Below, in pieces: positions 41,098-49,976 of a stretch of 64,000 bases of DNA (position 1 is its first letter; the number at the start of each line of letters is the position of its first letter). A program made the translations under genes and the position numbers. The notes beneath the pieces were generated by a model. The model was not told the DNA's origin, did no database searches, and saw only the letters and a program-made list of their open reading frames with translations. Origin of the DNA: Craurococcus roseus. GTDB lineage: Bacteria; Pseudomonadota; Alphaproteobacteria; Acetobacterales; Acetobacteraceae. The DNA is taken from NCBI RefSeq assembly GCF_039523795.1, contig NZ_BAAAFZ010000021.1, forward strand, positions 1-64,000, written 5' to 3'.

Positions 41098-41566
41098 ACC
41101 GGCCCGGGTCCGGCCTGCCTCCAGTCACTGACATGGCGCCGAGGCATGGCCAGAACGGTGGCCATGCCCCGCCACAACCCTGCCGACGCGAAGAAGCGTC
41201 CGCCGTCCCTAGCCCGAATTCCCTACACATGAGCCCGCCTCGAGTGACCGGTTGGAGCGGCAGTTGGCCGACCCACCGGCATCGGATGAGGGCTCGGTCG
41301 AGCAGCTAGACGCGCTGCGCGATCCCGCCCGGGATTGACCCGCAGCGAACACCCGGCAGTCCGGGCGCCCTTGGCCCAGCCCCTCCTTACGACTCTGTGT
41401 TTGGGGGGGTGGCCTCGTTCGCGGCCTGCCATATACCCAGGAACGGCCTTTCCGGCCGCCGCGCAAGGCGGGGCAACCGCCAGGAGCCCAGGAGACGTCC
41501 GATGCCCAGCGCGCAGCCCGCCGCCGCGCCGGGCGGGGCGCCCGCGCGCCCTTCGGGAGCGCGGGC
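41098..41566 (+). other. Interval between the unknown gene and the P450 operon
   Basis: 469 bases with a terminator-like hairpin at its start and otherwise no gene I can support. A GGGGGGG run near 41402 and the stretch CCATATACC near 41430 may belong to the promoter of the ferredoxin reductase operon, but no clear -35/-10 pair was found. Confidence 0.4.
41143..41168 (+). terminator. Hairpin after the unknown gene
   Basis: A perfect 10-base inverted repeat (GGCATGGCCA at 41143-41152, complement at 41159-41168) with a 6-base loop, 46 bases past the stop at 41097. No T-run follows. Confidence 0.5.
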
Positions 41567-42817
41567 GTGAGCCGCCCCGGCACAGTCCTCGTCCTCGGCG
41601 CCGGGCAGGCCGGCTTTCAAGTCGCCGCGTCCCTGCGCGAGGACGGATTCGACGGGCGCGTCGTGCTGGTCGGGGAGGAGCCGGGGCTGCCGTACCAGCG
41701 CCCGCCCCTCTCCAAGGCTTACCTCACCGGCAAGGCGGATGCGGTCGCCGTCCGGCTGCGGCCCGAGAAGTTCTTCACCGAGCACCGGCTGGAACTGCGC
41801 GCGGGCGAGCGGGCGGTGCGGATCGACCGCGTCGGCCGGCGTGTGGCGTTGGCTTCCGGCGAGTCGCTGCCCTACGACCACCTCGTCCTCGCCCTCGGCG
41901 CGCGGAACCGGGCGCTGCCGGTGCCGGGCGCGGAGTTGGACGGGGTGGTGCAGCTCCGGACGCTCACCGATGCGGAAGGGTTGCGCCAACGGCTGGAGCG
42001 CGCGGGCGAGGCCGTGGTGGTTGGCGCCGGCTTCATCGGGCTGGAGTTCGCCGCCGTCGCCGCGGCGCGTGGTGTCGCGGTCACGGTGATCGAGTCCACC
42101 GACCGGCCGATGGCCCGCTCGTTGTCGCCCGCGATGTCGGCTTTCTTCCGCGATGCGCACGAGCGCCAGGATGCGCGGTTCGCGTTCGGCGCCACTGTCG
42201 TGCGCGTCCTCGGGGACGGGCGCGCGACCGGCGTGGAGACCGCCGACGGCCGCCGCTTCCCGGCGGACCTAGTGCTGGTCGGCATCGGCGTGGTGCCCAA
42301 CGCGGAGCTGGCGGCCGAAGCCGGGCTCGCCGTCGCCGACGGGATCGTGGTGGACGAGCACTTGGCGACGGGCGACCCGGCCATCTCCGCCATCGGCGAC
42401 TGCGCCCGCCACCCTTGCCGCTTCGCCGGGAGCGATGCCCCGGTGCGGATCGAATCGGTGCAGAACGCCGTGGACCAGGCGCGGTGCGTCGCCGCCCGCC
42501 TCGCCGGGCGGTCCACGGCGCCTTACGCGGCCGTGCCGTGGTTCTGGAGCGACCAGGGCGCGCTCAAGCTGCAGATCGCCGGGTTGGCGACGCCGCACAA
42601 CCGCGCCGTGCCGCGCGGCGATCCGGCCGCGGGCGCCTTCTCGGTGTTCTGCTTCCGCGGGGGCCGGCTCGCCGGCGTCGAATCGGCCAACCGCCCGTTG
42701 GATCACGTTTTCGCGCGCAAGCTGCTGGCGAACGGGGCGGACCTAACGCCCGAGCAGGCGGCCGATCCGGGCTTTGACCTCAAGGCCCTCGCCGCCGCCG
42801 CGCCTCGGGCGGCGTAA
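41567..42817 (+). CDS. Ferredoxin reductase, FAD-dependent
   Basis: 416 residues of the putidaredoxin-reductase type: FAD motif VLVLGAGQAGFQVAASLRED, the second nucleotide motif VVVGAGFIGLEFAAVAAARG for NADH, GIGVVPNAELAAEAGLAVAD, and ISAIGDCARHPCRF. It would pass electrons from NADH to the 2Fe-2S ferredoxin four genes on for the P450. The GTG at 41567 fits the family start. It begins the operon. Confidence 0.9.
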   Translation: MSRPGTVLVLGAGQAGFQVAASLREDGFDGRVVLVGEEPGLPYQRPPLSKAYLTGKADAVAVRLRPEKFFTEHRLELRAGERAVRIDRVGRRVALASGESLPYDHLVLALGARNRALPVPGAELDGVVQLRTLTDAEGLRQRLERAGEAVVVGAGFIGLEFAAVAAARGVAVTVIESTDRPMARSLSPAMSAFFRDAHERQDARFAFGATVVRVLGDGRATGVETADGRRFPADLVLVGIGVVPNAELAAEAGLAVADGIVVDEHLATGDPAISAIGDCARHPCRFAGSDAPVRIESVQNAVDQARCVAARLAGRSTAPYAAVPWFWSDQGALKLQIAGLATPHNRAVPRGDPAAGAFSVFCFRGGRLAGVESANRPLDHVFARKLLANGADLTPEQAADPGFDLKALAAAAPRAA

Positions 42818-42833
42818 AGGAAGGACACGGAAG

Positions 42834-44012
42834 ATGCGAACCCAGGTCGGCATCGTCGGCGCGGGCCCAGCGGGGCTGATGCTCTCGCACCTGCTCCACC
42901 TCCGAGGCGTCGAGTCCGTCGTCGTGGAAAGCCGCTCGCGCGAGGCGATCGAAGCGACCATCCGCGCCGGCATCCTCGAACAGAGCACCGTCGACATGAT
43001 GGCGCGGGCCGGCGTCGGCGACCGCCTGAAGCGCGAAGGCGTGGTCCACCACGGCACCATCCTCCGCTTCAACGGCCGGGACCACCGCATCGACTTCGAG
43101 GGATTGACCGGCGGGCGCGTCGCCACCCTCTACCCGCAGCACGAGGTGCTGAAGGACCTCATCAAGGCGCGGCTCGACGCGGGCGGCGACATCCGGTTCG
43201 AGGCCAAGGACACCGTCGTGGAGGACGTGGAAAGCCCGCGGCCGCGCATCCGCTTCACCGACAAGGACGGGCGGGCGCAGAACCTGGAATGCGACTTCGT
43301 CGCGGGCTGCGACGGCTCCTACGGCGTGTCCCGCCCCGCCATTCCGCAGGACAAGCGCAAGGACTACCTGCGCATCTACCCGTTCGGCTGGTTCGGCATC
43401 CTCTGCGAGGCGCCGCCCTCCTCCGAGGAGCTGGTCTACGCCCGGCACCCGCGCGGCTTCGCCCTCATCAGCAGCCGCACGCCGGAGGTGCAGCGCATGT
43501 ATTTCCAATGCGACCCGAACGACAAGACGGACAACTGGTCCGAGGACCGCATCTGGGAGGAGCTGCAGACGCGCGTGTCCGGCGAGGACGGGTTCCGCCT
43601 GAAGGAAGGCCGCATCTTCCAGAAGAACATCGTCCCGATGCGCTCCTTCGTGTGCGAGCCGATGCAGCACGGGCGGCTGTTCATCGCCGGCGACGCCGCC
43701 CACACCGTGCCGCCGACCGGGGCCAAGGGGATGAACCTCGCCATGGCCGACATCCACGTGCTCGACCGTGCGCTGGGCCGCTTCTACGCCGACGGGTCCA
43801 CCGACCTGCTGGACACGTACTCGGAAACGGCGCTGAAGCGGGTGTGGCGGGCGCAGCACTTCTCCTGGTGGATGACCTCCATGCTGCACCGCTTCGAGGG
43901 CGCGAGCGAGTTCGACGAGAAGCGCCAGCTCGCGGAGCTGGACCTGGTCACAAGCTCGGTCCCTGCCGCCACCTCGCTCGCCCAGAACTACGTCGGCCTG
44001 CCGCTCGAATGA
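42834..44012 (+). CDS. pobA: 4-hydroxybenzoate 3-monooxygenase
   Basis: 392-residue FAD monooxygenase that turns 4-hydroxybenzoate into protocatechuate with NADPH. Features: VGIVGAGPAGLMLSHLLHLR, the QTV-type active-site region AGILEQSTVDMM, VAGCDGSYGVSRPAI, and the FAD-phosphate motif FIAGDAAHTVPPTGAKGMNL. Length and start (MRTQVGIVG) match PobA. AAGGAAGG precedes the ATG. It sits between the ferredoxin reductase and P450 genes; the P450 product would be its substrate. Confidence 0.94.
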   Translation: MRTQVGIVGAGPAGLMLSHLLHLRGVESVVVESRSREAIEATIRAGILEQSTVDMMARAGVGDRLKREGVVHHGTILRFNGRDHRIDFEGLTGGRVATLYPQHEVLKDLIKARLDAGGDIRFEAKDTVVEDVESPRPRIRFTDKDGRAQNLECDFVAGCDGSYGVSRPAIPQDKRKDYLRIYPFGWFGILCEAPPSSEELVYARHPRGFALISSRTPEVQRMYFQCDPNDKTDNWSEDRIWEELQTRVSGEDGFRLKEGRIFQKNIVPMRSFVCEPMQHGRLFIAGDAAHTVPPTGAKGMNLAMADIHVLDRALGRFYADGSTDLLDTYSETALKRVWRAQHFSWWMTSMLHRFEGASEFDEKRQLAELDLVTSSVPAATSLAQNYVGLPLE

Positions 44013-44037
44013 AAGACCGACGGGAGGAGGAAACGCC

Positions 44038-45264
44038 ATGAGCATCGCGGAAACCGCGCCGCGGCCGGCACGCGCCCCGGAATCGGACGCGGACCCGTTC
44101 TCCATCGAGTTCTTCGAAGACCCGCACCGCATCCACGACGAGTCGCGCGAAGCCGGGCCGGTGGTGTTCCTGCGCCGTTACGGCGTCCACGCGGTCGCCC
44201 GCTACGCGGAGGTCCACGCCGTCCTGAACGACTGGCGGACCTTCTGCTCGTCGCGCGGCGTCGGCATGGACGACTACGCCACCGGCAAGCCCTGACGCCC
44301 GCGTAGCCTGGTGTTGGAAACCGACCCGCCCGAGCACGACCGCGCCCGCGCCCGCGCCGTGCTGAACAAGGCGCTCTCGCCGGCCGCGATGAAGCGCTTA
44401 CGGGAAGGCTTCGCGGCGGCGGCCGAGCGGAAGGTGGTCGAACTCCTGGAGCGGGGCAGCTTCGACGCCGTCCCCGACCTCGCCGAAGCCTACACGATGA
44501 CGGTGTTCCCCGGCGCGCTCGGGATGCCGCACGAAGGTCGGGAGCACGCCTTGCCCTACGCCGCCGTGGTGTTCAACTCCTTCGGCCCTGACAACGACTT
44601 GCGGCGCGAAGCGCTGGCGGACGCCGCGCCGCACATGGCCTGGGTGGCCGAATCCTGCCGGCGGGACAGGTTGGCGCCCGGCGGCTTCGGCGCGGGCATC
44701 CACGCCGCGACCGACACCGGCGAAATCACGCCGGACGAGGCGCCGCTGCTGGTGCGCTACCTGTTCTCGGCGGGGGTGGACACCACGGTCAACGGCATCG
44801 GCGCGGCGCTCTACTGCCTCGCGCGCTTCCCGGACCAGTGGCGCAAGCTGCACGAGAACCCTTCCCTCGCCCGCGCCGCTTTCGAGGAGGCGGTCCGCTT
44901 CGAGAGCCCGGTGCAGACCTTCTTCCGCACCGCGACCCGCCCAGTCGAGATCGGCGGCGTCGAGGTGGGCGAGGGCCGGAAGGTGCTGATGTTCCTCGGC
45001 GCGGCCAACCGCGGCCCGCGCCGGTGGGAACGGCCGAACGACTACGACGTCGCCCGCCGCACCAGCGGCGATGTCGGCTTCGGCAACGGCGTCCACATGT
45101 GCGTCGGTCAGCTCCTGGCGCGGCTGGAGGGCGAGGTCCTGCTGGCCGCCATGGCGCGCAAGGTGGCCTCCCTTGAGATCAGCGGCCCGGTGAAGCGCCG
45201 TTACAACAACGCGCTGCGCGGCCTGGCCAGCCTGCCGCTCACCATCCGCCCCGCTGGGGCTTGA
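44038..45264 (+). pseudogene. CYP199A-type cytochrome P450 interrupted by TGA
   Basis: Reads as one 409-codon frame apart from a TGA at 44293-44295 (codon 86), where the family has Trp (KPW before RPxSL): GMDDYATGKP, stop, RPRSLVLETDPPEHDRARAR. All else is CYP199A-like: FSIEFFEDPHRIHDESREAG, LFSAGVDTTVNGIGAALYCL (I helix with the Ser typical of CYP199A), FESPVQTFFRTATRP and the haem loop GFGNGVHMCVGQLLARLEGE with Cys355. CYP199A enzymes remove the methyl of 4-methoxybenzoate. TGG to TGA is the simplest cause. Either a true nonsense mutation, a readthrough case or a base error. Confidence 0.85.
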
Positions 45265-45272
45265 GGAGGACC

Positions 45273-45596
45273 ATGCCGAACGTCGTTTTCGTCCACCCCG
45301 ACGGCGCACGGGAGGAGTTGGAGATCGCCGAAGGGACGAGCGTCATGCAAGGCGCCACGGCGCAGGGGATCGACGGCATCGTGGCGGAATGCGGCGGCAA
45401 TTGCATGTGCGCCACCTGCCACGTCTACGTGGAGCCTTCGCAGCTCGCCTCGCTTCCGGCGATGTCCGAGGAGGAGGACGCGCTGCTGAACGGCACGGCG
45501 AGCGAGCGCAAGCCCAACAGCCGGTTGACCTGCCAGCTTCCGGTGACGGCCGCTCTAGACGGATTGGTGGTGAGCCTGCCCGAACGGCAGGTGTGA
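45273..45596 (+). CDS. 2Fe-2S ferredoxin
   Basis: 107-residue adrenodoxin/putidaredoxin-type ferredoxin. Cluster ligands Cys40, Cys46, Cys49 and Cys87 (CGGNCMCATC and LTCQ) match the class, with an extra Cys44. It carries electrons from the reductase at 41567 to the P450. GAGGAGGA precedes the ATG, eight bases after the P450 stop. Confidence 0.95.
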   Translation: MPNVVFVHPDGAREELEIAEGTSVMQGATAQGIDGIVAECGGNCMCATCHVYVEPSQLASLPAMSEEEDALLNGTASERKPNSRLTCQLPVTAALDGLVVSLPERQV

Positions 45597-45627
45597 CGGC
45601 GGACAACGACAAAGAAGAGGGAGGACG

Positions 45628-46843
45628 ATGATGGGTCGTTGAAGGGGCCGCCTCGCGGCGGCGGCCGCGGGCCTGCTCGCCTGCATCGGCGGGGCGTACG
45701 CGCAGATCTCGGACGACGTCGTCCGGGTCGGCGTCCTGAACAACATCTCGGGCGTCTTCCAGGACACCAACGGCGCCGGCTCGGTGATGGCGGCGCGCAT
45801 GGCGGCGGGGGACTTCGCCGGCGGCGGGCGCGGCATCCGCGTCGAGATCGTGCAGGGCGACCACCAGAACCGCGCCGACGTGGGCTCCGCGCTGGCCCGC
45901 CGCTGGCTCGACGTGGACAAGGTGGACGCGGTGGTGGACGTGCCGAACTCGGCCGTCGGGCTCGCGGTCAACACGCTGCTGCGCGACAGCCGGGCGGCGC
46001 TCCTCGCCTCCTCCACGGCGACCTCGGAACTCACCGGTGCCCAGTGCTCGCCCAACACCGTGCAGTGGGTGACGGACACCTGCGCCATCGCCAGTTCTAC
46101 CGCCGCCGGCGTCATGCAGCGCGGCGGCGGTAGTCGGTATTCCCTCACCATGGACTACGCGCTCGGCCACGGCATCGTCCGCGACGCCACCGCCTTCATC
46201 GAGGCCCGGGGCGGCCGCGTGCTCGGCGGCGCCCGCCAACCCGCTCGGGACCAGCGATCTGTCCTCCATGCTGCTCCAAGCCCGCTCCTCGCGGGCCAAG
46301 GTGGTCGGCCTCGCCAACGCCGGCGCGGACACGATCGACGCCGTGAAGCAGGCCGCCGAGTTCGGCGTCGGACCGCGTTCCGGGCAGTCGCTGGTGGCGA
46401 TGCTGGCCTTCATCAACGACGTCCACGCCATGGGCCTGCGCGCGGCGCAGGACGTGCTGCTGACAGAGACGTTCTACTGGGACATGAACGAGGGGACGCA
46501 CGCCTGGAGCCGCCGCTTCGGCGAGCGCATGGGCGGCAACCTCGTGCCCAGCACCAACCAAGCCGGCGTTTACTCCGCGACGCTGGCTTATCTCCGGGCT
46601 GTCGCCGCGGCGGGGACGGACGACGCGCGGTGGGTCGTGCCCGAGATGAAGCGCGCGCCGTTCCAAGACCCGCTGTTCGGCGACATGGCGGTGCGGCAGG
46701 ACGGCCGCGCCATGCACCTGTTCGAGGTCAAGAAGCCGGAGGAGAGCCGCCGCCCCTTCGACCACTACAATCTGGCCCACACCATCCCGGGCGACCAGGC
46801 GTTCCGGCCCATGGCGGAGGGCGGCTGCCCGCTGGCGCGCTGA
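45628..46843 (+). pseudogene. Broken branched-chain-type ABC substrate-binding protein
   Basis: Periplasmic binding protein of the LivJ/aromatic-acid type: after MMGR comes a TGA (45640-45642), then RGRLAAAAAGLLACIGGAYA, ISDDVVRVGVLNNISGVFQD and VMAARMAAGDF. A one-base insertion near 46240 shifts the frame: GGRVLGGAR continues only in the next frame as HPLGTSDLSSMLLQAR, then VVGLANAGADTIDAVKQAAE and the C-terminal IPGDQAFRPMAEGGCP. With both defects no full product can be made. AGAGGGAGG precedes the ATG. It would have bound the aromatic substrate; no permease genes follow. Confidence 0.82.
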
Positions 46844-46852
46844 GCGCGGCGG

Positions 46853-47857
46853 TCAGTCCAGTTCCACCTTGGCGCGCCGCACCACCTCGCCCCAGCGGGC
46901 GATCTCCCGCTTGATGTACGCTTCGAACTGCTCCGGCGTGTCCCCGATCGGCTCCGCGCCTTGCTCCTCGATCTTGGCGCGGACGGCGGGGTCGCGCACC
47001 GCGGCCTGGATCTCGGCGGCGAGGCGCTCGATGATGGGTCGCGGCGTGCGGGCGGGCACCTGGATGCCGAACCACGCCACGGCGTCCACCGAGGGGAAGC
47101 CCGCTTCGCGCGTCGTCGGCGTGTCCGGCAGGGCCGGGGCGCGCTTCTCGGTCGTCACCGCGAGCGCCCGCATCCGCCCGTCGCGGATGTGACCGAGCGA
47201 GGAAGGCAGGTTGTCCACCGCGAGGTCAACGCGCCCGGCGATCACCTCCGTCAGCATCGGCCCGGAGCCGCGGAACGGCACATGGACGAGGTCGATCCCG
47301 GCCGCCTGCTTCAGCAGCTCGCCGGTGAGGTGCAGGCTGGTGCCGTTGCCGGAGCTGCCGATGGTGAGCCCGTCGCGGCGGCGCTTGGCCAACGCCACGA
47401 CATCGGCCAGCGTCCGGGCCTCCACGTTCGGCGCGGCGACGATGACGTTAGGCACCGCCGCCATGTTGGAAACGGCGGCCAAGTCCTCCGGCTTGTAGGG
47501 CATGGTATGGCGGTACAAGCCGTAGTTGATCGCCGCCGTGCCGATGGTGGCCATCAACAGCGTGTGCCCGTCGTTCGACTTGGCCACTGCGTCGGCGCCG
47601 ATGTTGCCGCCTGCGCCGCCGCGGTTCTCCACCACCACGGGCTGGCCCAGCCGGGCGCCCAGCGCGTCGGCCAGGATGCGCGCCAGCAAGTCGGTGGTGC
47701 CGCCCGCCGGGAAAGGCACCACGATCCGCACCGGCCGCGTCGGCCACGAGGCGGCGTCGCCTTGGGCATGGGCAGCGCGGCGCGCCCCAGGGAAGGTCGT
47801 CGCCGGAAGGAGGGCGGAAACGCCCAGCAACGCGCGGCGGCGCAGGGTGGTGTGCAT
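46853..47857 (-). CDS. Tripartite tricarboxylate transporter binding protein (TctC/Bug)
   Basis: 334 residues, intact. Signal MHTTLRRRALLGVSALLPAT; motifs RIVVPFPAGGTTDLLARILA, QPVVVENRGGAGGNIGADAV, SGPMLTEVIAGRVDLAVDNL and ALPDTPTTREAGFPSVDAVA. GGGAGA is about 10 bases before the ATG. It is convergent with the broken binding-protein gene and divergent from a broken TctC gene, so it may be the working copy. Confidence 0.9.
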   Translation of the reverse strand: MHTTLRRRALLGVSALLPATTFPGARRAAHAQGDAASWPTRPVRIVVPFPAGGTTDLLARILADALGARLGQPVVVENRGGAGGNIGADAVAKSNDGHTLLMATIGTAAINYGLYRHTMPYKPEDLAAVSNMAAVPNVIVAAPNVEARTLADVVALAKRRRDGLTIGSSGNGTSLHLTGELLKQAAGIDLVHVPFRGSGPMLTEVIAGRVDLAVDNLPSSLGHIRDGRMRALAVTTEKRAPALPDTPTTREAGFPSVDAVAWFGIQVPARTPRPIIERLAAEIQAAVRDPAVRAKIEEQGAEPIGDTPEQFEAYIKREIARWGEVVRRAKVELD

Positions 47858-47972
47858 GGCTGTCGGTCTCTCCCGGTTCGGTGCCGCGCCGGGAAAGTTC
47901 GGCCGCGGCGGGGCGGTTTCCGGTAGCCTGGGACGCGGCACCCGCGGCCACAAGCGGGGCGGTGGAGGAAAC

Positions 47973-48832
47973 ATGCGCAGAACGCTGCTGGCGACCGCGT
48001 TCGCGGTTGGCGCGTCCTTGCCGGTTTCCCGCCAAGCGGCGGCGCAGCAGGTCCAAGTGGTCGTCCCGTTCCCCGCGGGCAGCGGCGGCGACACCGTCGC
48101 GCGCATCGTGCAGCCGGCTTTGGCAGAAGAGCTGGGCGCCTCCGGCTTGGTCCGCAACGTGGCCGGCGCGGCCGAGGTGACGCGGGCGAAGCCGGACGGG
48201 ACGACGCTGCTGCTCACTTCCATGTCCACGGTGGTCATCCAGCCGAGCGTTCCCTACCGCGTGGGGAGCTTCGCGCCGGTCTGCCTGGTCGCGGACGTGG
48301 CCACGCGGGCGCGGGCCGAGCCTGGCAAGCTGCCCTTCGCCACGGGCGGGATCGGCGGGCTCGGCCACCTCGCCATGACGGCGCTGACGCGCGCGGCCAG
48401 CATCGAGAAGAACCACACGCCTTTGCGCGGCTCCGGCGACGGGGTTGCGACCATGCAGCAGGGCAGCGTGTCCAGGCTCGCCGCCGAGGTCAACTTGGAG
48501 CACCAGTACGGCTTCACCCAACCGCGGTGTTCGCCGAAAAGCGGATGCCACAAGACCCGGGCGCGCCCACCGTGCGCGAGCAAGGGCACGACTTGGCCCT
48601 CGCGCTACGGGCCGGGCTCTACGCCCCGGCCGGCACGCCGGACGCGATGCTGGACAAGCTGGACGGGGCGTGCGGCCGCGTCCTCCACGCACGCGCCGTG
48701 ACCGAGGGAATGGCGCGCGCGGCGCATCCCATCCGCCACCCCGGACGACGGTGCTTCTCGGCTTCCACCGAGGTGGAGGCCGAGAAGCACCGAGCCATCA
48801 TCGAAGCCACGGGCATGCGCCGGGCCGACTGA
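47973..48832 (+). pseudogene. Degenerate TctC/Bug gene
   Basis: Starts well (GGAGGAA then MRRTLLATAFAVGASLPVSR, VQVVVPFPAGSGGDTVARIV) but is shortened: about 20 residues are missing after CLVADV, more around MQQGSVSRLAAEVNL, and the frame shifts near 48527, after which VFAEKRMPQDPGAPTVREQG and LYAPAGTPDAMLDKLDGACG continue in another frame. The span is about 860 bases, against roughly 980 for the intact paralogues. It cannot make a normal receptor. Confidence 0.8.
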
Positions 48833-48864
48833 CCGGCCGGGCGCACACTTGGGCTCTGCGGTTG

Positions 48865-49092
48865 CTAGTAGCGGTAGCGCGGGGCCGTCAGCGCGCCGCC
48901 GGCCGCGCCGACACCTCCGCCGATGAGGGCGCCCGTGCCTACGTTCCCCCCGGTCACCGCGCTCACGCCGGCGCCCGCGCCAGCGCCGAGGAGGCCGCCG
49001 GACACCGCCCGTCCGCCCGGGGTGCGCCCGCATGCCGCCACGCTGAACGAAACGGCGCCGATGAGCAGCGCGGCCATCAACTTGCGTGTCAC
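48865..49092 (-). CDS. Small glycine-zipper lipoprotein
   Basis: 75 residues from GTG 49092 with GGGAGAAG upstream; ATG 49077 is an alternative. Signal and lipobox: LMAALLIGAVSFSVAACG, with the lipidated Cys in VAAC. The mature part is a glycine-zipper (GGLLGAGAGAGVSAVTGGNV, GTGALIGGGVGAAGGAL) ending APRYRY. The family of small YMGG-like proteins has no clear role; probably an outer-membrane-associated lipoprotein. Confidence 0.78.
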   Translation of the reverse strand: MTRKLMAALLIGAVSFSVAACGRTPGGRAVSGGLLGAGAGAGVSAVTGGNVGTGALIGGGVGAAGGALTAPRYRY

Positions 49093-49197
49093 AATCGCTT
49101 CTCCCTGGTCCGTTACGCCAGCCAAAACGCACGAAGGGCGGCAAAGCGTTCCCTGCCTCTGTTCACGAAATCGTCCGTTGTGCCGGCATGACCCCGC

Positions 49198-49890
49198 TCA
49201 ACGCCGCAACACCGGCAGCACGCGTCGGCCGAACGCCTCCATGAACGCCTCCTGGTTGCGGCCGACTTGGTGCGGTTGAATTTCGTCGAAGCCGAGTTCC
49301 GCGAGCTGCGCCAAGCGCTCCGCGTGCCAGCCGAGGTCGGAGGAGATCCAGACCGACTCTCGCATGTCCCCCGGTCGGACGAAGCGCGTCGCGGTGTCGA
49401 ACTCCTCGGGCGTGCGCAACTGCCAGTTCACTTCGCTGCCAAGGACGTTGGTGCGCCACTGCTCGTGCGCGCCGGCCAGCGCTTCCTCCTCGGTCGGCGC
49501 ACTCCCGCAGGCGCGCGTTGCGCTCCGCCTTTTCCGGCCACACCACGCCGGTGATGCCCTCGTTCAGGCGTTGGCCGCTGCCGAGCGCCAGCCAAAAGCG
49601 GCCCGGGAACATCTCGGCCAGCGTTGCCGCGCCCTGAGCCAGGATGGCCGGGTGGTAGCGGTAGCCCGGCGCCGAATCACGCCGAAGGGCAACGCCGTAC
49701 TCGCCATCGCCGCACCGAGCCAGGACCACGCGAAGCCCGAATGCCCTTGCGCGGCGCCCCAGGGCCGGAAGTGATCGGAGGACATGGCGCAATCGAAACC
49801 GGCCGCCTCCGCGGCGCGCGCGAGGGACAGCAGCTCCGAAGGCGGGAACTGCTCGTGGGGCGCGTGGAAGCCGATGCGGGGACGGGACAT
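49198..49890 (-). pseudogene. Broken LLM-class flavin-dependent oxidoreductase gene
   Basis: Pieces of one gene in three frames on the minus strand: MSRPRIGFHAPHEQFPPSEL and FDCAMSSDHFRPWGAAQGHS (frame 1), then YRYHPAILAQGAATLAEMFP and WLALGSGQRLNEGITGVVWP (frame 2), then EFDTATRFVRPGDMRESVWI and QPHQVGRNQEAFMEAFGRRV (frame 3). The middle (about 90 residues of the usual 320) is missing. Shifts occur near 49690 and 49430. The parent family is F420/FMN-dependent luciferase-like monooxygenases. Confidence 0.82.
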
Positions 49891-49976
49891 GCGCTCACCA
49901 AAGGCAGAGGCGGCGGGAACTCGCGCCGCCGCACCCGGTTGCCGCCCGCAGCGCGAGCCTCAGGAAAGAACGCATT

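Noticed and set aside
44293..44295. Genome-wide TGA-to-Trp recoding
   Set aside because: TGA ends many intact genes here (for example acpP, aqpZ, fabG), so it is a normal stop codon.
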